Of a stretch of 64,000 nucleotides of DNA, positions 52,246 to 61,405 are shown in pieces (within the stretch, counting starts at the first letter, position 1; each line of letters starts with the position of its first letter). The notes beneath the pieces are model-generated. The model did not search any database. It had not been told where the DNA came from and saw only the letters and a list, made by a program, of their open reading frames with translations. The stretch spans positions 1 through 64,000 of the forward strand of contig CAJUOQ010000002.1 in assembly GCA_910588235.1 (NCBI GenBank), written 5' to 3'. This stretch comes from an uncultured Atopostipes sp. (GTDB taxonomy: Bacteria; Bacillota; Bacilli; Lactobacillales; Carnobacteriaceae_A). Position numbers and translations under genes: made by a program.

Positions 52246-53634
52246 TTATTTTAAAACTAAAGCTTTATCGGTATTTAATAAAAATGGACGATAGTAAGCG
52301 AGGGTGCTACATAATGGTAATAGTTCTTCTTGCAGGTCGATATTGAGCTCTTCCTTCATATAAGTACGACGTTTTTCAATGCGTGCCCATAGTGCTGGGT
52401 AATCTTCTTGAATCTCATTTCGTAAGTTGACATCCGCGATCGCAACGGTACTTTCTGCCGAGACGCCGTGGTGTCCTTCTTGATTTGGAATAAAGTCCAC
52501 TTGGAAAATCATCCCGCTTTGAACGGTTTTGTCGGAACCGCTAAAGAAAGGAGAAGATAGCCATTCTTCGTCAGCCGTCAAGTGGCCTGGGTTTAATTCC
52601 CAACCGTATTTTTCTTGCGGATAAAATTGGCTAAATTCGTCGTAGAATTCACCGCCATTTTTCCCGATTTTAATATTTTCAAACCAGAAATTATACGCTT
52701 GGTAATAAGGGATAACCACTTCTTCTAAATAATTTTCATCCACTGCATTTAAGTCTTCTTCATCGCGGACCGCATAACCGGAACGACTCGAAAGGCCTCC
52801 TTTATGCGAGTTTGTCAACGCAACTTTGTGGCCGTATTCGAGCTTAGTGTTTAAAGGATAAATATTTGCATGCTTGAAGCGATCACCGAAGGCGGCGATC
52901 GTCACCACGTTTGGTAATTGGCCATCTGCTTGGAGGATGTTTCCAACTTCCAGTTCTGTAACGCCTTCTTCTAAAGCATTCATCGCCTTTAAGATCGAAT
53001 CAGAAGCTAGAGAAGCGCCATATTCATAACGGGCGATTTCATTCGCATTATTGGTGACCCGAGCACCTTTGCTGGGATCAATATATAATTGCGTCGCATT
53101 GACAAGCTGACCTTCAGGGACAATCGCTTTCAATCCTTCGATAATAAAAGAAGGGATCGCACTTTGTGAATGGAAGTCTTCATAATCATTGGATAAGAGC
53201 TTCCAATCGACAATTCCTACTTTATCTGTCGTATCAATCTCTGCTTGTTCTAAATAAAATTCAACCGGTTGAAAACCGCCCATCGGCTGGTTCGGCAATG
53301 AAAAGAGGGGACAGAGAATCCCGTGACTATCAACGAGCGAGTACTTTGTTTTATTGTAGTTTTCATTTCCTAAAATAAGTGTGCTCGTGCCATCTACATT
53401 TAGGATTTGTAAGGCCTCTTCAAAACGAGGGATGAAGCCGGTTAAATATTCAAAACTACCTCCGTGTTCTTTATCTGCATAGATAACGAGTGAACTAAAG
53501 CCACTTTCTTTCATTAATGTGATTACTTTTTCTTTACGTTCTTGGGCCGTTTCTTTGGAAATAAGAACAGGCTGTTTAGAATTGTCGGGTTGTGGAGGCG
53601 TAACCTCTTTCACAGCGACCTCAAATTTCTTCAT
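52246..53634 (-). CDS. M24 (Xaa-Pro aminopeptidase-like) protein with eroded metal site
   Basis: A 462-residue two-domain protein with an N-terminal creatinase-like domain and a C-terminal pita-bread domain. The usual two-Asp segment is replaced by ALTNSHKGGLSSRSGY, which has no aspartate, and the usual Glu-Pro-Gly region reads QVDFIP. A histidine in NPGHL and the glutamate in GVSAEST remain. It may therefore bind substrate without canonical dinuclear-metal hydrolysis, or belong to a branch with other chemistry. Monocistronic, with AAGGAG upstream. Confidence 0.8.
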   Translation of the reverse strand: MKKFEVAVKEVTPPQPDNSKQPVLISKETAQERKEKVITLMKESGFSSLVIYADKEHGGSFEYLTGFIPRFEEALQILNVDGTSTLILGNENYNKTKYSLVDSHGILCPLFSLPNQPMGGFQPVEFYLEQAEIDTTDKVGIVDWKLLSNDYEDFHSQSAIPSFIIEGLKAIVPEGQLVNATQLYIDPSKGARVTNNANEIARYEYGASLASDSILKAMNALEEGVTELEVGNILQADGQLPNVVTIAAFGDRFKHANIYPLNTKLEYGHKVALTNSHKGGLSSRSGYAVRDEEDLNAVDENYLEEVVIPYYQAYNFWFENIKIGKNGGEFYDEFSQFYPQEKYGWELNPGHLTADEEWLSSPFFSGSDKTVQSGMIFQVDFIPNQEGHHGVSAESTVAIADVNLRNEIQEDYPALWARIEKRRTYMKEELNIDLQEELLPLCSTLAYYRPFLLNTDKALVLK

Positions 53635-53840
53635 GGATCCAATCTCCTTTATTTTTTAGTATTTGCTAAATTAAGTATAGCAGTTTCAATACAAAAAGAA
53701 AGCGGAAACAGAAACAGCGGAGGGGTTAGCTAAAATGTACATTTAAAATACAAAAATTGGCTGAATTCACTAGACAATAGCTTTCAACGTCTTACTTTTG
53801 TGTTACTATAAGATTATCAATTACTTTATGGAGGGCTATT

Positions 53841-54812
53841 ATGTTTGATGCGTTAAAAGAAAAAATTGCCGGTAAAAATATTCGCCTAGTATTTCCAGAA
53901 GCAATGGATCCACGTATTTTAGGAGCAGTTGTTCGTCTGAAACGTGAAAATTTATTAGAACCTGTTTTAATTGGGAATCCTGCTGAAATTGAAAAATCAG
54001 CCAAAGAAAAAGGGTTCGATTTAACAGGAATCGAAATTTATGATCCAGAAAGCTACGATAAATATGACGAAATGGTCGAAGCATTCGTGGAACGTCGTAA
54101 AGGAAAAGCAACCGAAGAACAAGCACGGGAAATGTTGCAAAACGTAAACTACTTTGGAACAATGCTTGTTTACTTAGATGTCGTGGATGGTTTAATTAGT
54201 GGAGCGGTCCATTCAACAAGTGATACTGTTCGTCCAGCCTTACAAATTATTAAAACACGTCCAGGGGTCAACTTAACTTCGGGCGCGTTTATTATGCTGC
54301 GTAAAAACGATCGTTTCTTATTCTCAGATTGTGCGATTAACCCTGATCCAAATGCTGAACAATTAGCAGAAATCGCGGTCGAAAGTGCACGAACGGCAGA
54401 AATGTTCGACATCGATCCCCAAGTAGCGTTACTTAGCTTTTCAACAAAAGGATCAGGTGCGGGTCCAATGGTTGACAAAGTACGTGAAGCGACGGAAATT
54501 GCGAAAGAAAATGCGCCTGAGTTAGCATTAGATGGCGAACTACAATTCGACAGTGCATTCAGTACAGATGTTGCGCAGAAAAAAGCTCCTGAATCAGAAG
54601 TCGCTGGGCAAGCAAATGTTTTTGTGTTCCCAGAGTTACAATCAGGAAACATTGGCTATAAAATCGCTCAACGCTTAGGTGGTTTTGAAGCGATTGGACC
54701 GATCTTACAAGGCTTAAACAAACCAATAGCTGACCTTTCACGGGGTAGTATTGAAGAAGATGTTTACAAACTTTCAATTATTACGGCAAACCAAGCTTTG
54801 ATGAATAACTAA
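53841..54812 (+). CDS. pta: Phosphate acetyltransferase
   Basis: Interconverts acetyl-CoA and acetyl phosphate, 323 residues, the short single-domain form. Typical segments are RLVFPEAMDPRIL at the N-terminus, DGLISGAVHSTSDTVRPAL near residue 120 and LSFSTKGSGAGP near residue 205. It would link mixed-acid metabolism and ATP yield; the acetate kinase is not in the window. ATGGAGGGC precedes the start. Confidence 0.95.
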   Translation: MFDALKEKIAGKNIRLVFPEAMDPRILGAVVRLKRENLLEPVLIGNPAEIEKSAKEKGFDLTGIEIYDPESYDKYDEMVEAFVERRKGKATEEQAREMLQNVNYFGTMLVYLDVVDGLISGAVHSTSDTVRPALQIIKTRPGVNLTSGAFIMLRKNDRFLFSDCAINPDPNAEQLAEIAVESARTAEMFDIDPQVALLSFSTKGSGAGPMVDKVREATEIAKENAPELALDGELQFDSAFSTDVAQKKAPESEVAGQANVFVFPELQSGNIGYKIAQRLGGFEAIGPILQGLNKPIADLSRGSIEEDVYKLSIITANQALMNN

Positions 54813-54829
54813 TTAAAAGATAGAGCACG

Positions 54830-54866
54830 AAAAAGCATTAGAGTCTGAGTGACTTTAATGCTTTTT
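54830..54866 (+). terminator. Terminator after pta
   Basis: AAAAAGCATTAGAGT / ACTTTAATGCTTTTT, with one mismatch. Confidence 0.85.
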
Positions 54867-54928
54867 AAATGCTCACTGATATAAAGATATAGATGTCGCT
54901 CACTTTTGAATCGATTAAAAATAAGCTG

Positions 54929-54963
54929 GTCATTCGTCATAAAAGAGAGTTGTGACGAATGAC
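54929..54963. repeat. Perfect inverted repeat in the pta/ABC gap
   Basis: GTCATTCGTCA and TGACGAATGAC, 11 perfect pairs with a 13-base loop and no T run. Function not clear. Confidence 0.5.
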
Positions 54964-55020
54964 TGTAGAATCACTGACTAAATACATCAAAAGCCACATA
55001 ATCAAGGGTTTAAAATACGA

Positions 55021-55055
55021 AAAAATGGCAAGAGATTTTACACTCTTGCCATTTC
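55021..55055 (-). terminator. Terminator after the amino-acid ABC operon
   Basis: On the minus strand AAATGGCAAGAG / CTCTTGCCATTT then T run. Confidence 0.85.
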
Positions 55056-55065
55056 TTTAAATATT

Positions 55066-55725
55066 TTAAATAAACTCTTCAGATTCAATAATACGTGTAC
55101 CGTATTTGTCGGCGAATTCTTTATCGTGGGTAACAATCAGTACCCCTGTCCCGCGACTTGCAATTTCTTGGATTAAATTCCCGATACCGGCTGCAGATTC
55201 TCGATCTAAAGCTGAAGTGGGCTCGTCGAAGCATAGAATATCGGGGTTTAACATCATCGCTCTCGCAATCGCTACACGTTGAGCTTGTCCTCCTGATAAA
55301 GTATTGGGCATGGCTTGGGCTTTATCAGCGATTTCCATTGATGCTAATAACTCCATGGCCTTTGCTTTTAACTCTTCTTTCGAAGCAGCTTTTTGGGCGA
55401 GGGGAGCTTCTATTAAATTATCTAGCACGTTTAAATTTGGAAACAATTCATAATTTTGAAAGACCATGCCGATGCGGTTTTGATAAGCCCGTTGTTGTTC
55501 TTTCCCCGCGTACTCACCATTTTCACAAAGGATGTCGCCGTTAATTTTAATCGTTCCTTGATCTGTTGTTTCTAAATTATTGATAATACGTAAGAAAGTC
55601 GTTTTTCCTGAACCCGAGCGGCCAACGAGGACGACAATCTCATTTTGACTAATCGTTAAATCATAATCTTGGATGACCGTTTGTTGGTCAAAATTTTTCG
55701 TTAGATTTTCGACGCTTAATACCAT
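55066..55725 (-). CDS. Polar amino-acid ABC transporter ATPase
   Basis: ABC ATPase of 219 residues, shorter than the usual 240. Walker A GRSGSGKTT, Q-loop region, signature LSGGQAQRVAIARAM, Walker B DILCFDEPTSALD and H-loop THDKEFAD are intact. It pairs with the binding-protein/permease fusion encoded 12 bp upstream. Substrate is probably a single amino acid, as the operon has T-box leaders. Confidence 0.93.
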   Translation of the reverse strand: MVLSVENLTKNFDQQTVIQDYDLTISQNEIVVLVGRSGSGKTTFLRIINNLETTDQGTIKINGDILCENGEYAGKEQQRAYQNRIGMVFQNYELFPNLNVLDNLIEAPLAQKAASKEELKAKAMELLASMEIADKAQAMPNTLSGGQAQRVAIARAMMLNPDILCFDEPTSALDRESAAGIGNLIQEIASRGTGVLIVTHDKEFADKYGTRIIESEEFI

Positions 55726-55737
55726 TTGAATTCCTCC

Positions 55738-57198
55738 TTAGTAAGTGATTTTCTTTTCAGTTTGACGTAATAGTAATGTGACAATGCCGACAATGATCAT
55801 GTAAATTACACCGACGATCAAGTAAGGGGCCAGAGAAGCATAGGTGTTGGCGCTAATGGAAGCTACGCGTAAAATTTCCCCAAGACCGATCACATAAACA
55901 AGGGACGTATCCTTCACCAGGGCAACGACTTCGTTCCCTAAAGCAGGCAGCACATGGTTTAAAACTTGAGGAATGATGACTCGGAAAAATCCACGTACTT
56001 TCCCTATCCCTAACACTTTCAGCGATTCATACTGACCGGCTGAAATGGAAGTGAATCCCCCTCGGAAAATTTCAATGAAATAAGCGGTGTAATTAATAAT
56101 AAAAGCAAAGATTGCTGCTGGGAAACGATCAAAACTAATGCCTAAATAAGGTAATCCAAAGAAGACTACCATTAATTGTAAAAGCAGAGGCGTTGAACGC
56201 ATCACAAACACATACACCTCAATGAGTGCTTGGAGCCATTTTTGACCAAAAGCTCGTGGAATTGCTAGAATTAAACCTAAAGGAATACTAACAATAAAAA
56301 CAATCGCGAAAAGACCTAGGGTTAATTTCAAGCCTTCCTTCAAACTCGGTAACATATTAGCCAAAATACTGCTTTCTTCAGTCGAAAGACCCGCACTACC
56401 GAACCATTCAGAATAAATTTCTTCATAAGTTCCGTCATTTTTGATTTCTTCGAGTGTCGTATTAATTTCTTCAGCGAGCTCTGTATCAGATTTTCTCAAG
56501 CCAACTGCCATCGGCTCAACCGCGTTCTCATCTAAAAAGACATTATAATTTTCTTCGCCGCGTTGGTTGACAATATAATTACCATAAACGCCACCGACAA
56601 CGACGGCATCTACTCGGCCAGCATCTAGATCTAAAAAGGAATTATTATAATTAGGATAAAGTACGAGTTCTTCAATTCCAGCTAGAATTTCTTCTGGCCA
56701 CTCGTTTTCCATAATTTGGAGAGCCGTAGAGGAAGATTGCGTCGTTACTGTCAGACCCTTTAAATCTTCTAAACTTTCAAGCGGTTCGGTGTCTGCATCT
56801 GTGACGACAATTTGTGTATCTTCAATATAAACATCGGACATTAAGACTTGTTCTTCACGATCAGGCGTGACTCCGTAACCGTTCCAAATCATATCAATAT
56901 TTCCTGAATTTAATTCTTGTTCTTTGACGCTCCAGTCGATCGTCTGGTAAACAAAATGATAATCTAAACGCTCAGCAACTTCCGCGGATAGGTCAATATC
57001 AAAACCGATGAGTTCACCTTGTTCATTGCGAAACCCCATCGGCGCAAAAGTATCATCCAAGCCAATAACATAAGTTTCAGATCCTTCAGGATTCGTTTCA
57101 TCATTGACGACTTCGGCTGCTTGAGCCGCTTGGGTATTTGTGAATATAAATCCTAATAATGCAAAAAATATAAATAATCTATTTTTAATCGTGTTCAT
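55738..57198 (-). CDS. Amino-acid ABC transporter substrate-binding/permease fusion
   Basis: A 486-residue protein that joins a family 3 binding domain to a permease. Order: signal peptide (residues 8-27), binding domain (about 40-265, with GFDIDLSAEVAERL), then the permease domain (about 280-486) with helices and the HisMQ-type segment EYVFVMRSTPLLLQL-like around residue 335. Fusions of this type are common for glutamine, histidine or arginine systems in Lactobacillales. Expression passes two T-boxes in series. Confidence 0.92.
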   Translation of the reverse strand: MNTIKNRLFIFFALLGFIFTNTQAAQAAEVVNDETNPEGSETYVIGLDDTFAPMGFRNEQGELIGFDIDLSAEVAERLDYHFVYQTIDWSVKEQELNSGNIDMIWNGYGVTPDREEQVLMSDVYIEDTQIVVTDADTEPLESLEDLKGLTVTTQSSSTALQIMENEWPEEILAGIEELVLYPNYNNSFLDLDAGRVDAVVVGGVYGNYIVNQRGEENYNVFLDENAVEPMAVGLRKSDTELAEEINTTLEEIKNDGTYEEIYSEWFGSAGLSTEESSILANMLPSLKEGLKLTLGLFAIVFIVSIPLGLILAIPRAFGQKWLQALIEVYVFVMRSTPLLLQLMVVFFGLPYLGISFDRFPAAIFAFIINYTAYFIEIFRGGFTSISAGQYESLKVLGIGKVRGFFRVIIPQVLNHVLPALGNEVVALVKDTSLVYVIGLGEILRVASISANTYASLAPYLIVGVIYMIIVGIVTLLLRQTEKKITY

Positions 57199-57224
57199 TT
57201 CTTTTCCTCCTTATAAATTAACAA

Positions 57225-57490
57225 TAAAAAAAGCCTCTCATTTCAACAATAGAAATGAAAGGACGGTAAATCATATCGTGGTGCCACCTTTTTTCGCAAA
57301 TTGCTCGCACAATTTGCCTCAAAGCGTCAGAGACGCAGACGATTAACGCTCGCTCGCGGAAATATTTACTCATCTTTCAATATTTCATTCCAAGAGGTGT
57401 AGCAAACATTGAATCATCACTCGCACCAAGCGTGATGTCTCTGAAAATCAATTATATGCCGTGTTCTTGTCTTCATTTTCTTATTATTAA
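57225..57490 (-). promoter_or_regulatory. T-box riboswitch, promoter-distal copy (next to the gene)
   Basis: On the minus strand the T-box motif AAGGTGGCACCACGA is at 57276-57290 and the terminator CCTTTCATTTC / GAAATGAGAGG with T run at 57225-57262. Stem I shows the apical element AGAGACATCACG and GTGCGAGTGATGAT. The specifier loop lies in GTTTGCTACACCTCTTG; TAC (Tyr) is the codon I would read, CAC (His) being the alternative. Uncharged tRNA should favour antitermination. Confidence 0.88.
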
Positions 57491-57571
57491 GTTTAATTTT
57501 AATCTTTGATGATGATGCGTGTCCATGACACATCAGTCCTTTCAAGGAACCCTTTTATTAAAAGAGTACAA

Positions 57572-57835
57572 TAAAAAAATCCTTTATCCAATTGTTTGGA
57601 TAAAGGACGATTTAATCGTGGTTCCACCTTATGTTCGCAAATCACTCACATGATTTGCCTCTAAACGTTACTAGAAACGTATGCGATTAACGCTCGCGCA
57701 CGAGAACATCTACTATGCGTTCGATGCCTAGCTCCGAGATGTGTTTCGTTTTTCCTTATCATCACTCGCACCACCCGTGATGTCTCTCAAACTATAAGAT
57801 AAAAACTACTTTTCTCTTCTTCGCTGTATATAGTA
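57572..57835 (-). promoter_or_regulatory. T-box riboswitch, promoter-proximal copy
   Basis: On the minus strand the T-box motif AAGGTGGAACCACGA is at 57616-57630 and the terminator TCCTTTATCC / GGATAAAGGA with T run at 57572-57607. Stem I shows AGAGACATCACG and GTGCGAGTGATGAT, as in the next copy. The specifier loop lies in AAAAACGAAACACATCTC; AAC (Asn) or CAC (His) fit, and I cannot decide by eye. It is in series with the second T-box. Confidence 0.88.
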
Positions 57836-57841
57836 ATAACT

Positions 57842-57870
57842 ACCATACACTTATTTTTCCTAAATAGCAA
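57842..57870 (-). promoter_or_regulatory. Promoter of the tandem T-box operon
   Basis: On the minus strand TTGCTA (57865-57870), 17-base spacer, TATGGT (57842-57847). Confidence 0.6.
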
Positions 57871-57926
57871 ATGTTTTATTAAAAAAATCTCATAAATAAG
57901 AAAAATTCATCCGTCTTCTATAAAGA

Positions 57927-58394
57927 TTACGGGACATACTGGCTTCCTCGTTTGAATAAACTCCGAGAAGAAAAGAGTTGGAAAACAGCTCCGTTGATAG
58001 ATAAACCTAAAGCTAACGCACCTGCCGTTAAGAAAGTATCGGTCGCATATTCAAAACCTAAAGTAGAGTAGCCTTCAACAAAAGCTCGTATCATATTGTA
58101 AGCTGTCCCTCCAGGAACAAGCGGAATTAACCCCGGCAGTGTAAAAATAATAACCGGCGTTTTAAGTTTTCGAGCAAAGATTTGGCTGGCAAACGCAATA
58201 AAAAATGAAGCAATAATGGTCGCCAAGAAATCAATGACATTTAAATAATTGAACAGGAAAAAATAAGTTGTCCAACCAACCGCTCCTGTAATGCCAGAGG
58301 GGGCAATGGTTTTAGGGGGAATATTATATAAAACGGCAAAACCAAAAGCTGTAATAAAACTCGCACTAAAATGTAATAAAAAATCTGTAATCAT
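57927..58394 (-). CDS. Threonine/serine exporter, small subunit (ThrE C-terminal type)
   Basis: A 155-residue membrane protein with four to five helices (DUF3815/ThrE_2). It corresponds to the second half of the ThrE exporter of actinobacteria. It lies 18 bp after the large half, so both form one transporter that exports Thr or Ser. Confidence 0.88.
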   Translation of the reverse strand: MITDFLLHFSASFITAFGFAVLYNIPPKTIAPSGITGAVGWTTYFFLFNYLNVIDFLATIIASFFIAFASQIFARKLKTPVIIFTLPGLIPLVPGGTAYNMIRAFVEGYSTLGFEYATDTFLTAGALALGLSINGAVFQLFSSRSLFKRGSQYVP

Positions 58395-58412
58395 TCAATG
58401 ATCCTCCTTTAA

Positions 58413-59168
58413 TTAAATAAACGACAGAACCGTTGCGACCCCGATTCCGATCGCCGCCGCCGTGAGGAAAGCATCGGCTAAGACACTGACGCCAGAGACA
58501 AAATGACTGGCCATCAGATCACGAATACCATTGGTGATAGCTTGACCGGGCACGAGGGTCATCACGCTGGAGACGATAATAATATTAATATCTTCGCCAA
58601 TCCCGATATTGGTCAAAAAGAAAGCGAGCCAGCCAATCGCTAAAGCTGCGAGTAGCTCACTTAAAAAACGGATATTAATCATTTTTTGAGTATAAATGAA
58701 GAGTGCATAGCCAATGCTGCCCGCGATCGCTGCTGCAATGAGATCATGCACGCTTCCTAGAAAAATAACAGTGAAAAAAGCAGAAATGAGTGAAGCCGCT
58801 AATATTTCTTCCCATACATTATAAGAAGATTCTTGACGGTTTAAACGGTCAATTTCTGTTAAAACATCATTTGGTGTAATATCTGTAGCGGCAATTTTTC
58901 TTGATAAATTATTCGCTTCCGCAACAATCCCTAAATCACTTCGCTGTTCCTTGACTCTGTGTAGACGGGTGTATTCTTCCCCCGATTGATCTTGAATGGT
59001 GATAATTAAAGCGGTAGGGACCGAGAAGACACTCACACCTTGCATGCCATAATTTACAGCGACACGATAAACAGTGTCTTCTACTCGATAAGTTTCAGCG
59101 CCATTTTCAAGCATTAAACGGCCAATTCCTGAACAGACATCGAGTATTTTTGAAGTTAGTAATTCCAT
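58413..59168 (-). CDS. Threonine/serine exporter, large subunit (ThrE N-terminal type)
   Basis: A 251-residue protein with a soluble N-terminal region and about five helices (DUF1212/ThrE). The segment CSGIGRLMLENGAETYRVEDTV is the family hallmark. It pairs with the small subunit after it. The operon diverges from D-serine dehydratase, so the locus may handle serine isomers. CGAGGAGGAATCGT precedes the start. Confidence 0.9.
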   Translation of the reverse strand: MELLTSKILDVCSGIGRLMLENGAETYRVEDTVYRVAVNYGMQGVSVFSVPTALIITIQDQSGEEYTRLHRVKEQRSDLGIVAEANNLSRKIAATDITPNDVLTEIDRLNRQESSYNVWEEILAASLISAFFTVIFLGSVHDLIAAAIAGSIGYALFIYTQKMINIRFLSELLAALAIGWLAFFLTNIGIGEDINIIIVSSVMTLVPGQAITNGIRDLMASHFVSGVSVLADAFLTAAAIGIGVATVLSFI

Positions 59169-59291
59169 ACGATTCCTCCTCGAGTAAACACTTATGCAGT
59201 TAGTATAACCATTCTCAAGTAAAATTTCATTACTTTTTTAAGAACTCTTCAACTTGTTCAAAATTTGGCGATCAATCCGTCTAAAAATTTC

Positions 59292-59320
59292 TTCGAGACC
59301 CTCATAAATTATGTTACAAT
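59292..59320 (+). promoter_or_regulatory. Candidate dsdA promoter
   Basis: TTCGAG (59292-59297), 17-base spacer and TACAAT (59315-59320). It lies inside the longest open frame, which argues that translation begins further downstream. Confidence 0.45.
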
Positions 59321-59369
59321 AGCGATGTTAATACCATTTATTAAACCGTTCATGTTAGGAGATGGACTC

Positions 59370-60710
59370 TTGCAAGTAGGAATTAAAGAAACAAATATGT
59401 TAAAAGAAATTAAAAATCAAAAAGAAGTATTTTGGATCAATCCTCGCCTCGAGACTGCAGAAGTTGCGAATCAGAAAGTTCCTTATTCAATTACGGATAT
59501 CGAAGAGGTAGAAGCGCGCTTTCAGCGGTTTGCTTCTTATTTTAAAGTAGCTTTTCCAGAGACAAAACCATATAATGGACTCCTAGAATCTAAAATAACA
59601 CCTCTAGGGAATATGAAAGAATGGCTAGAAGAACAATATAATGTAACAGTTCCCGGTAACCTCTACCTTAAACGGGATGATTTATTACCGATTTCGGGCA
59701 CCATAAAGTCACGAGGTGCCATTTATGAAGTCCTTAAATATGCGGAGAAGTTAGCCCTTGAAAAAGACATATTGGCGAGTAAAGAAGTAGACTATGAAGT
59801 CTTTGCGAGCGATAAATTCCGTCGGTTCTTTTCAGATTATAATTTAACGGTTGGAACCACAGGGAATTTAGGAATTAGTGTGGGCACCATGGGACGTGCT
59901 TTAGGATTCCAAGTGACCGTGCATATGTCAGCAGATGCTAGACAATGGAAAAAAGATTACTTAAAAGCTCGTGGGGTCGAAGTGGTTGAACATACGACGA
60001 ACTTTTCAAAAGCGGTTGAACGAGGAAGAGAAGCATCCGAAAATAATCCAAATAGTTATTTTGTGGATGATGAACATTCCGAAGATTTATTTTTAGGTTA
60101 TACAGTTGGCGGCTATCGCATGAAAAAGCAATTGGAAGCGGAAGGAATTCAAGTAGACGAAGACCATCCTTTATTTGTCTATTTACCATGTGGTATCGGA
60201 GGTTCTCCAAGCGGGATTACCTTTGGTTTAAAACATGCCTTTGGCGATCATGTTCATTGTTTCTTTGTGGAGCCGACAAAAATGCCGAGCTTACTTATTG
60301 GATTAGGCACGCAGCTCTTTGATAAGATAGCGGTAGAAGACATTGGTTTAGGCGAGTTGACGATAGCGGATGGTTTAGCCGTTCCACGTACTTCGGCGTT
60401 AGTAGCTAAAATGATGGACAATTATTTTAGTGGAAGTTACACCCTAAATGATGATACATTTAAAGCATTACTTACGAATTTATATGAACAAGAAGGAATT
60501 TTCCTCGAACCAGCAGCTGTTGCTGGTTTACCTGGTCCAGTTAAATTACTAAGCTCATTAGCTGGTCGCACTTATCTTGAACAATTTCAATTAGAAGACA
60601 AACTTGAAAAAGCGACGCATATTGCTTGGGGCACAGGAGGTTCGATGGTTCCTGAGCCAGATAGAAAGACATTTATTGAGCAAGGAAAAAATAAAGATAT
60701 ACAAAAATAA
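59370..60710 (+). CDS. dsdA: D-serine ammonia-lyase
   Basis: PLP enzyme of about 446 residues that deaminates D-serine to pyruvate and ammonia. The PLP lysine is in PISGTIKSRGAIYEV, with the glycine loop in VGTTGNLGISVG and the C-terminal GTGG. I choose TTG at 59370, preceded by TTAGGAGATGGACTC, since it matches the usual N-terminal length and lies after the promoter. An ATG further in (59398) is the alternative. Confidence 0.93.
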   Translation: MQVGIKETNMLKEIKNQKEVFWINPRLETAEVANQKVPYSITDIEEVEARFQRFASYFKVAFPETKPYNGLLESKITPLGNMKEWLEEQYNVTVPGNLYLKRDDLLPISGTIKSRGAIYEVLKYAEKLALEKDILASKEVDYEVFASDKFRRFFSDYNLTVGTTGNLGISVGTMGRALGFQVTVHMSADARQWKKDYLKARGVEVVEHTTNFSKAVERGREASENNPNSYFVDDEHSEDLFLGYTVGGYRMKKQLEAEGIQVDEDHPLFVYLPCGIGGSPSGITFGLKHAFGDHVHCFFVEPTKMPSLLIGLGTQLFDKIAVEDIGLGELTIADGLAVPRTSALVAKMMDNYFSGSYTLNDDTFKALLTNLYEQEGIFLEPAAVAGLPGPVKLLSSLAGRTYLEQFQLEDKLEKATHIAWGTGGSMVPEPDRKTFIEQGKNKDIQK

Positions 60711-60742
60711 TATGAAGATTAAAGAAGGGTGGCAAGTGCTGA

Positions 60743-61285
60743 ATGACAGCGAAGCAAATCATCGTGTTGGTAGGTCCTAGTGGCAGCGGAAAAACTTCTA
60801 TTGGTGGAGTTTTAACCGCTCATGGTATTCCACGTTTAGTGACAACAACAACTAGAGAACCGCGCCATGGTGAAATAAATGGAATAGATTATTATTTTAA
60901 AACGTTTAGTGCATTAGATATCGATGACTTTGTAGAACAGACCGTTTATAATGGCAATCGATATGGACTGACGAAAAAAGAAGTTGCAACCATGCTTGAA
61001 AAACACGATAGAGTCCATGTTTCTTTGGATCAAAATGGAGCAGAGGCTGTAAAAGAAGCCTATCCAGAAGAAGCTTACGTTGTTTTTATTGCGATCACAG
61101 AAGAAGAAATGGTCCGTCGTATGAAAATTCGAGGCGACTCATCACAAGAAATTAAAGAACGAATTGATTTTAGTCGAAAAACAAATGAATTAACGCCACC
61201 CGCAATCACTGATTTAGTCGTGATCAATCATAATGTAGAAGAAGCGGCCCAAGAAATCATTCAAAATTTTATTACAAATAAATAA
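60743..61285 (+). CDS. Guanylate kinase-like protein
   Basis: P-loop kinase fold of 180 residues: Walker A GPSGSGKTS, TTTTREPRHGEINGIDYYF typical of guanylate kinases, but shorter than normal Gmk (about 205) in the C-terminal helical part and with altered LID residues. It is probably a Gmk paralogue rather than the housekeeping enzyme. It follows dsdA by 32 bp; the link between the two is unclear. Confidence 0.8.
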   Translation: MTAKQIIVLVGPSGSGKTSIGGVLTAHGIPRLVTTTTREPRHGEINGIDYYFKTFSALDIDDFVEQTVYNGNRYGLTKKEVATMLEKHDRVHVSLDQNGAEAVKEAYPEEAYVVFIAITEEEMVRRMKIRGDSSQEIKERIDFSRKTNELTPPAITDLVVINHNVEEAAQEIIQNFITNK

Positions 61286-61293
61286 TAGAAAAA

Positions 61294-61331
61294 CCCTCAA
61301 GCGGACTCGATGAACGCTTGAGGATTTTTTT
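61294..61331 (+). terminator. Terminator after the guanylate kinase-like gene
   Basis: CCTCAAGCG / CGCTTGAGG and seven T. Confidence 0.9.
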
Positions 61332-61405
61332 AGAGCGAGGTAAACATATAAGACAGTGATAAAAATAAAAGCGAGAACTAAATCTTAGATCATTAACTAA
61401 TTTTG

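Noticed and set aside
59265..59369. N-terminal extension of D-serine dehydratase
   Set aside because: It would include the promoter, has no ribosome site and exceeds the family N-terminus; TTG at 59370 has a good ribosome site.
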